Positions 38,511 to 41,270 of a DNA stretch of 41,270 nucleotides are shown piece by piece. The stretch spans positions 1 through 41,270 of the forward strand of contig CANREQ010000004.1 of NCBI GenBank assembly GCA_947629695.1, read 5' to 3'. The notes beneath the pieces are model-generated. The model made no database searches. It was given only the letters and a program-made list of their open reading frames with translations, and had not been told where the DNA came from. This stretch comes from an uncultured Clostridia bacterium. GTDB lineage: Bacteria; Bacillota; Clostridia; Christensenellales; Borkfalkiaceae. The position numbers and the translations under genes were made by a program. The stretch's first letter is position 1. Each line of letters begins with the position of its first letter.

Positions 38511-40787
38511 TTATTGTTGTTCCCCGTCGTCATAGACGTTGACGTTTTTATCGTCGGTTATATCCACCTTGATCTTCGCGTCGGATACGCCCTCAGATTT
38601 CTTCTTTTTGAGATGCTTTATCAAGAATATCACCCCGACGGTTATGCCGCCGATCACGACAAGACCCGCCGCGCACATGCCGATTATAAAGCCGACTTTT
38701 GCGCCCGTGCTCAAGCCTTCCCACCACGTCGAGTCGTCAACGGGATAGCTTTGCATGTTGTCCGCCCTGTAAGCGTTTCTCAGCCCTTCGCTGTCCTCGT
38801 CGGTCATCCTGCCGATCACGCTGTAATAATAGGAACGGGAATTGGAGTACACCGCGCCGCCGTTTAAAGTCTTTGCGCCTTCCTTGTAGTCCGCCCAATC
38901 GCCCTCGGCTTTATCGAACTCGTGGTAGATTTCCGCCGAACGCTCCGAATAGAGATATTCTTTATCCCTGCCCTCTATATCCACGTAGGCTTGGATGAGT
39001 TCATCGAGGTATTCCCCGTCGCCCGTGTTCCAAAGATATGTGAGCGCGTTGGACAGATTTTTGTATGCCTCTGTGCCGTCCGTGTTGGTTTCGTCGTTAT
39101 ACTTGCCTATCTTTTCGGCAACGCCGTCGTATTTGTCGCCCAAATCCTTTATCTGCCTGTTTGTCATCATCTTGCCGTCTTTGGAAAGATCGCAGGCCAT
39201 TATATAGTTGTATGACGACATCTCGCCTATCTCGCTCGCAAACAGCAGGGTATTGCCGACAAACTCCGGCATGTACCAATCCGCGCACGCGTCGAGGTCG
39301 AGGATCTTAACGCCCGTGTACGTAAGCGAACGGTCGGCTTCCGCTTCCTGAGGGTAGCTGGTGTAGTCGTTTATGCCGCCGTCTATCGCGAGGCGGTAGA
39401 ACGAATACCCGTTTGCGCCGTCTACCGAATAGTACATGTAGGTGTTTTTGCCGCTTTCCGTCTCCTCCTCCCTGAAGAAGAGTATAGTGGCGTCGGAGCC
39501 GTCGTCGCCCTTGACCATGGGATAGGAATCCTTTACCACGCCGTCCGAAAGCTCGCCCTTTTCTATGCCGTCGCCGTTTGCGTTTATCGCATAGGTCTTT
39601 CCGCCCAAATCGATGAATTTATACTCCGTGTTGTCCGTGAGAATGATGAAGGGCTCGGCTTCGGCGTTTTTATCCACCGCGTCCCAGCCGTCGTCCACCC
39701 TTCCGTTGCCGTCGGAATCGATTTCACCGTCTTTGAGGAGGTATTTTATACCGCTCGAGTTGACAGTGCTCTCCTTGCGGGTGTAATAGAGCGCGCCGTT
39801 TTCATATCCGTTAAGTGTATAATTATATCCGCCGTTGTGCAAAGAGTACTGCTTTTCGCTCCAATAGGCGTAGTTGAATTGCGTTATCCTCGCCTCAGTC
39901 TGGTTGTCGAGGGAACCTATGCCGTCGAACGCGAAATCGCCGTAGTTTATATATACGGGGTCGGTTGACGCGTCGTAATCCTCAACTTCGGAAAAGTCGT
40001 ACTCGCGGGGGGATTGAGCCGCGTCGGCGCGCACCCTGTAGATCTGGTTGTAGGAATAGTTCTCGCTTTCGCCGAGGATGCGGGGCACGCTCATCGTGTA
40101 ATAGGCGACGGGGTTTGCGGGGTCGGCCGTATCGAAGAGATAACTTCCGACGTTGTATGCGAGGATCTTATCCTCTCCCGTTTCGACGTTGACGGAGTGA
40201 ATATTGGTAACGGACGTGCCGTAAAGATTTTCGGCTATCGCGTACATTATATAGACCGTATCGTCCACTTCCACGAAGCGGTAATCCACCGCATTGTCCG
40301 TGCACTGCCAAAGCGCGTCCCTGTCCGTTTCCGCGCCGTCAAGCGTGGTGCGGCGGAAATCGAGGGTACCGTTCAAAATAGAGCCGCTCCCGTCCTTTTG
40401 GGTCGAGGGCGTGGTGTAGTAAATGTAGTCACCGTAGATGTAGATGCCCGCATTGTATTGGCCGGAATATATCACCGAGGGAACGATAGTTAAGGACGAG
40501 GAATAATTGCCCGCCGCAATATCGCTCTTTTTAATGCGCTGGACAGATCCTTTGAGCACGTCGCCGAAGGTATTATCGGCCGTATTGGACTGCACGCCGT
40601 TTATGAAATAAACGTAGTCGCCCGTCTGCACCGCAAATCCGCCGTTGGATTGCACGGTGGAAGCTGTTGTATCCTTTTCGGACACGGCCTGACGCTTCAA
40701 ATTCCCGCATGCCGAGGCAAAAACAAGGCCGAAAACGGAAATCGCCGCAGTTGCCGCGCATATAATTTTAGTAAAACGTTTACGCAT
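38511..40787 (-). CDS. Large secreted lipoprotein-like protein with C-terminal transmembrane segment
   Basis: Signal peptide with FASAC lipobox-like site; repetitive beta-rich ectodomain (GDYVYFING, GDYIYYTTPS); C-terminal TM FIIGMCAAGLVVIGGITVGVIFLIKHLKKKK. Confidence 0.85.
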   Translation of the reverse strand: MRKRFTKIICAATAAISVFGLVFASACGNLKRQAVSEKDTTASTVQSNGGFAVQTGDYVYFINGVQSNTADNTFGDVLKGSVQRIKKSDIAAGNYSSSLTIVPSVIYSGQYNAGIYIYGDYIYYTTPSTQKDGSGSILNGTLDFRRTTLDGAETDRDALWQCTDNAVDYRFVEVDDTVYIMYAIAENLYGTSVTNIHSVNVETGEDKILAYNVGSYLFDTADPANPVAYYTMSVPRILGESENYSYNQIYRVRADAAQSPREYDFSEVEDYDASTDPVYINYGDFAFDGIGSLDNQTEARITQFNYAYWSEKQYSLHNGGYNYTLNGYENGALYYTRKESTVNSSGIKYLLKDGEIDSDGNGRVDDGWDAVDKNAEAEPFIILTDNTEYKFIDLGGKTYAINANGDGIEKGELSDGVVKDSYPMVKGDDGSDATILFFREEETESGKNTYMYYSVDGANGYSFYRLAIDGGINDYTSYPQEAEADRSLTYTGVKILDLDACADWYMPEFVGNTLLFASEIGEMSSYNYIMACDLSKDGKMMTNRQIKDLGDKYDGVAEKIGKYNDETNTDGTEAYKNLSNALTYLWNTGDGEYLDELIQAYVDIEGRDKEYLYSERSAEIYHEFDKAEGDWADYKEGAKTLNGGAVYSNSRSYYYSVIGRMTDEDSEGLRNAYRADNMQSYPVDDSTWWEGLSTGAKVGFIIGMCAAGLVVIGGITVGVIFLIKHLKKKKSEGVSDAKIKVDITDDKNVNVYDDGEQQ

Positions 40788-40840
40788 ATTTTCTCCGATA
40801 GAGTAGCGAAAATTTAAGGTATTTAAACCTATACCCGATA

Positions 40841-40869
40841 ATTATACAACAATCGCACACTTAACGCAA
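40841..40869 (-). promoter_or_regulatory. Promoter TTGCGT-N17-TATAAT for the lipoprotein gene
   Basis: Minus-strand TTGCGT (40869-40864), TATAAT (40846-40841). Confidence 0.6.
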
Positions 40870-40917
40870 TTAAAATTAGTGCAATAACATCAAAAAAATG
40901 TGTCAAGGAGGGGTAAA

Positions 40918-41145
40918 ATTACGGAAAATTTTGCTCTTTGGGAAGTTTTAAAAGCATTGGGCGGCGTAAAGAGCCCCGAAGATAATAGTGAAACGGACGG
41001 GGCGGACGGCGTGGGAGCGGCTTGCGGGAGGGCGCAACATGCGGCCACGGACAGGGAAAAATTCCCGTCGGACAAATTCAACCCCATGGCAAACCTTATA
41101 GAGCGGCACGAAAACGCCGTAAACCGCCTCAAAAGGGGAAAATGA
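40918..41145 (+). CDS. Small hypothetical protein (75 aa), candidate ATT start
   Basis: AAGGAGGGG SD at 40905-40913, ATT at 40918. ORF ITENFALWEVLKALGGVKSPEDNS...FNPMANLIERHENAVNRLKRGK. The track start GTG 40900 would place the SD inside the ORF. Confidence 0.55.
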   Translation: MTENFALWEVLKALGGVKSPEDNSETDGADGVGAACGRAQHAATDREKFPSDKFNPMANLIERHENAVNRLKRGK

Positions 41146-41209
41146 ATTTTTTGTACCGCATTGGAAGAGGGCGTTGTCACTTTACTGCCGCGACGAGAGA
41201 GGGAATAAT

Positions 41210-41262
41210 CCCCTCAGTCTGCAAGCAGACAGCTCCCCTTGCGAGCAAAGGGAGCCAGGGGG
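41210..41262. repeat. Structured intergenic repeat, copy 2 (may continue past window edge)
   Basis: CCCCTCAGTCTGCAAGCAGACAGCTCCCCTTGCGAGCAAAGGGAGCCAGGGGG; same architecture as copy 1. Confidence 0.85.
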
Positions 41263-41270
41263 CCGTCACC

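Noticed and set aside
40890-41180. 96-aa minus-strand ORF
   Set aside because: Antisense to the small ORF that has a strong SD; low-complexity S/A/P composition.

Overview
The window looks like chromosomal sequence from an uncultured, GC-biased, spore-forming Clostridia-like Firmicute. That placement rests on gene content: SpoIVFA/SpoIVFB, SpmAB, a GerA-type tricistron, a SPOCS/LysM protein and Veg. It is mostly housekeeping: a partial fhs, glyS, an ABC-F ATPase, metK-comF, ligA-pcrA, rpsU, queH, trmB, an OGG-like glycosylase, rsmA, tatD, metG, a cysteine desulfurase and ispE. I see no CRISPR array, prophage, transposase, rRNA or tRNA. The ORF track misses fhs (open at the left edge) and rpsU (58 aa). 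The most interesting signals are non-coding or subtle. (1) A self-contained ~105-nt sRNA-like unit at 32364-32468 has a promoter, a 5' hairpin at the predicted start, a G-poor C-rich single-stranded stretch and a terminator. (2) A compact SAM-I-family riboswitch with terminator and perfect-consensus promoter controls metK-comF. (3) A transcarbamylase has lost the ornithine-binding motifs. (4) A two-copy structured repeat shows compensatory changes in its stem. (5) A 23-bp palindrome overlaps the putative -10 of fhs. (6) A hairpin holds the SD in its loop and the start codon in its stem, upstream of the SPOCS gene. (7) Some starts look leaderless or non-canonical (queH, gerAA, and an ATT-start small ORF). 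All functional names are from reading the translations; no database search was run.
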